Below are positions 36,817-36,949 of a stretch of DNA of 36,949 nucleotides, piece after piece; the stretch's first letter is position 1, and each line of letters starts with the position of its first letter. The DNA is from a virus. The DNA lies in the IMG/VR virus record IMGVR_UViG_3300020180_000007, positions 1-36,949 of that record. The stretch is one strand, 5' to 3'. The position numbers and the translations under genes are program-made. A model generated the notes under the pieces. The model ran no database searches, was not told the DNA's origin, and was given only the letters and a program-made list of their open reading frames with translations.

Positions 36817-36949
36817 GGCACGACGTCGAGACCAACGCCCATGATGCCTCGCCCACACCAAAGCCGTCGGCGAAGTCGGCAGCGCGGCCAGGCAAGCCCC
36901 ACCGCATCTGCGGCATGTGCAGATGCTTCGACTGGGGCCGGTCGAGGAC
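36813..36949 (+). CDS. Zinc-ribbon protein, copy B (5' part; continues at base 1)
   Basis: ATG 36813 overlaps the stop of copy A (ATGA). Its first residues (RHDVETNAHDASPTPKPSAKSAARPGKPHRICGMCRCFDWGRSR in outline) repeat the same region of copy A with few changes. The frame runs off the window and continues in the same register at base 1 (through the 60-base overlap), ending at 412. Confidence 0.8.
   Translation, partial: MRHDVETNAHDASPTPKPSAKSAARPGKPHRICGMCRCFDWGRSR
36890..36949. repeat. Terminal direct repeat (right copy)
   Basis: Identical to 1-60; see the left copy. Confidence 0.9.

Overview
The window reads as a complete, GC-rich genome of a temperate tailed bacteriophage of about 36.9 kb. 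Its last 60 bases (36890-36949) repeat its first 60 exactly, so it closes as a circle or is terminally redundant, and one gene (36813 through the join to 412) spans the join. The head genes follow the lambda type: GpA-family terminase, gpW-like connector, lambda-family portal, prohead protease fused to the major capsid protein, and a tail assembly chaperone made by -1 frameshifting. The tape measure protein is short, which suggests a short-tailed siphovirus. The host cannot be named from the sequence. It should carry a tRNA-Lys(CUU) gene, because the 3' half of one lies in the phage attachment site.

Layout on the plus strand from 0 to 7.2 kb: a tightly coupled early operon (most genes joined by ATGA or GTGA overlaps) encodes two zinc-ribbon paralogues (one at the window end), an orphan DnaA domain IV protein, a replication initiator-like protein with 22-bp repeats inside its gene, an orphan DNA methyltransferase, a RuvC-like resolvase and a winged-helix protein. 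These are followed by small secreted and membrane proteins that may be a lysis cassette, a decoration-like protein and a GpZ-like tail protein.

From 7.3 to 25.7 kb, also on the plus strand, come the structural genes: terminase subunits, portal, protease/capsid, decoration protein, a two-gene sugar module (CMP-nonulosonate-type cytidylyltransferase plus MAF/DUF115-like protein), head-tail joining proteins, tail tube, G/GT chaperone, tape measure, a set of unrecognised cysteine-rich tail proteins, and a final SGNH esterase-like tail protein.

From 25.7 to 29.9 kb the minus strand carries about nine small accessory genes, several separated by a repeated intergenic element made of a hairpin and a small dyad next to the start codon. 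One of them carries an inverted, in-frame copy of the start of the SGNH gene. At 29.9 kb two ribbon-helix-helix proteins diverge from a compact promoter region, a candidate genetic switch.

From 30 to 36.9 kb the plus strand carries a tRNA-Trp(CCA) between two hairpins, small membrane and hypothetical proteins, an RyR-HTH fusion, a family of coiled-coil paralogues, an excisionase-like protein and a tyrosine integrase. The attP core, phased arm-type repeats and flanking dyads lie inside the 3' third of the integrase gene, so integration would cut the integrase reading frame. No endolysin, DNA polymerase or classical CI repressor was recognised.
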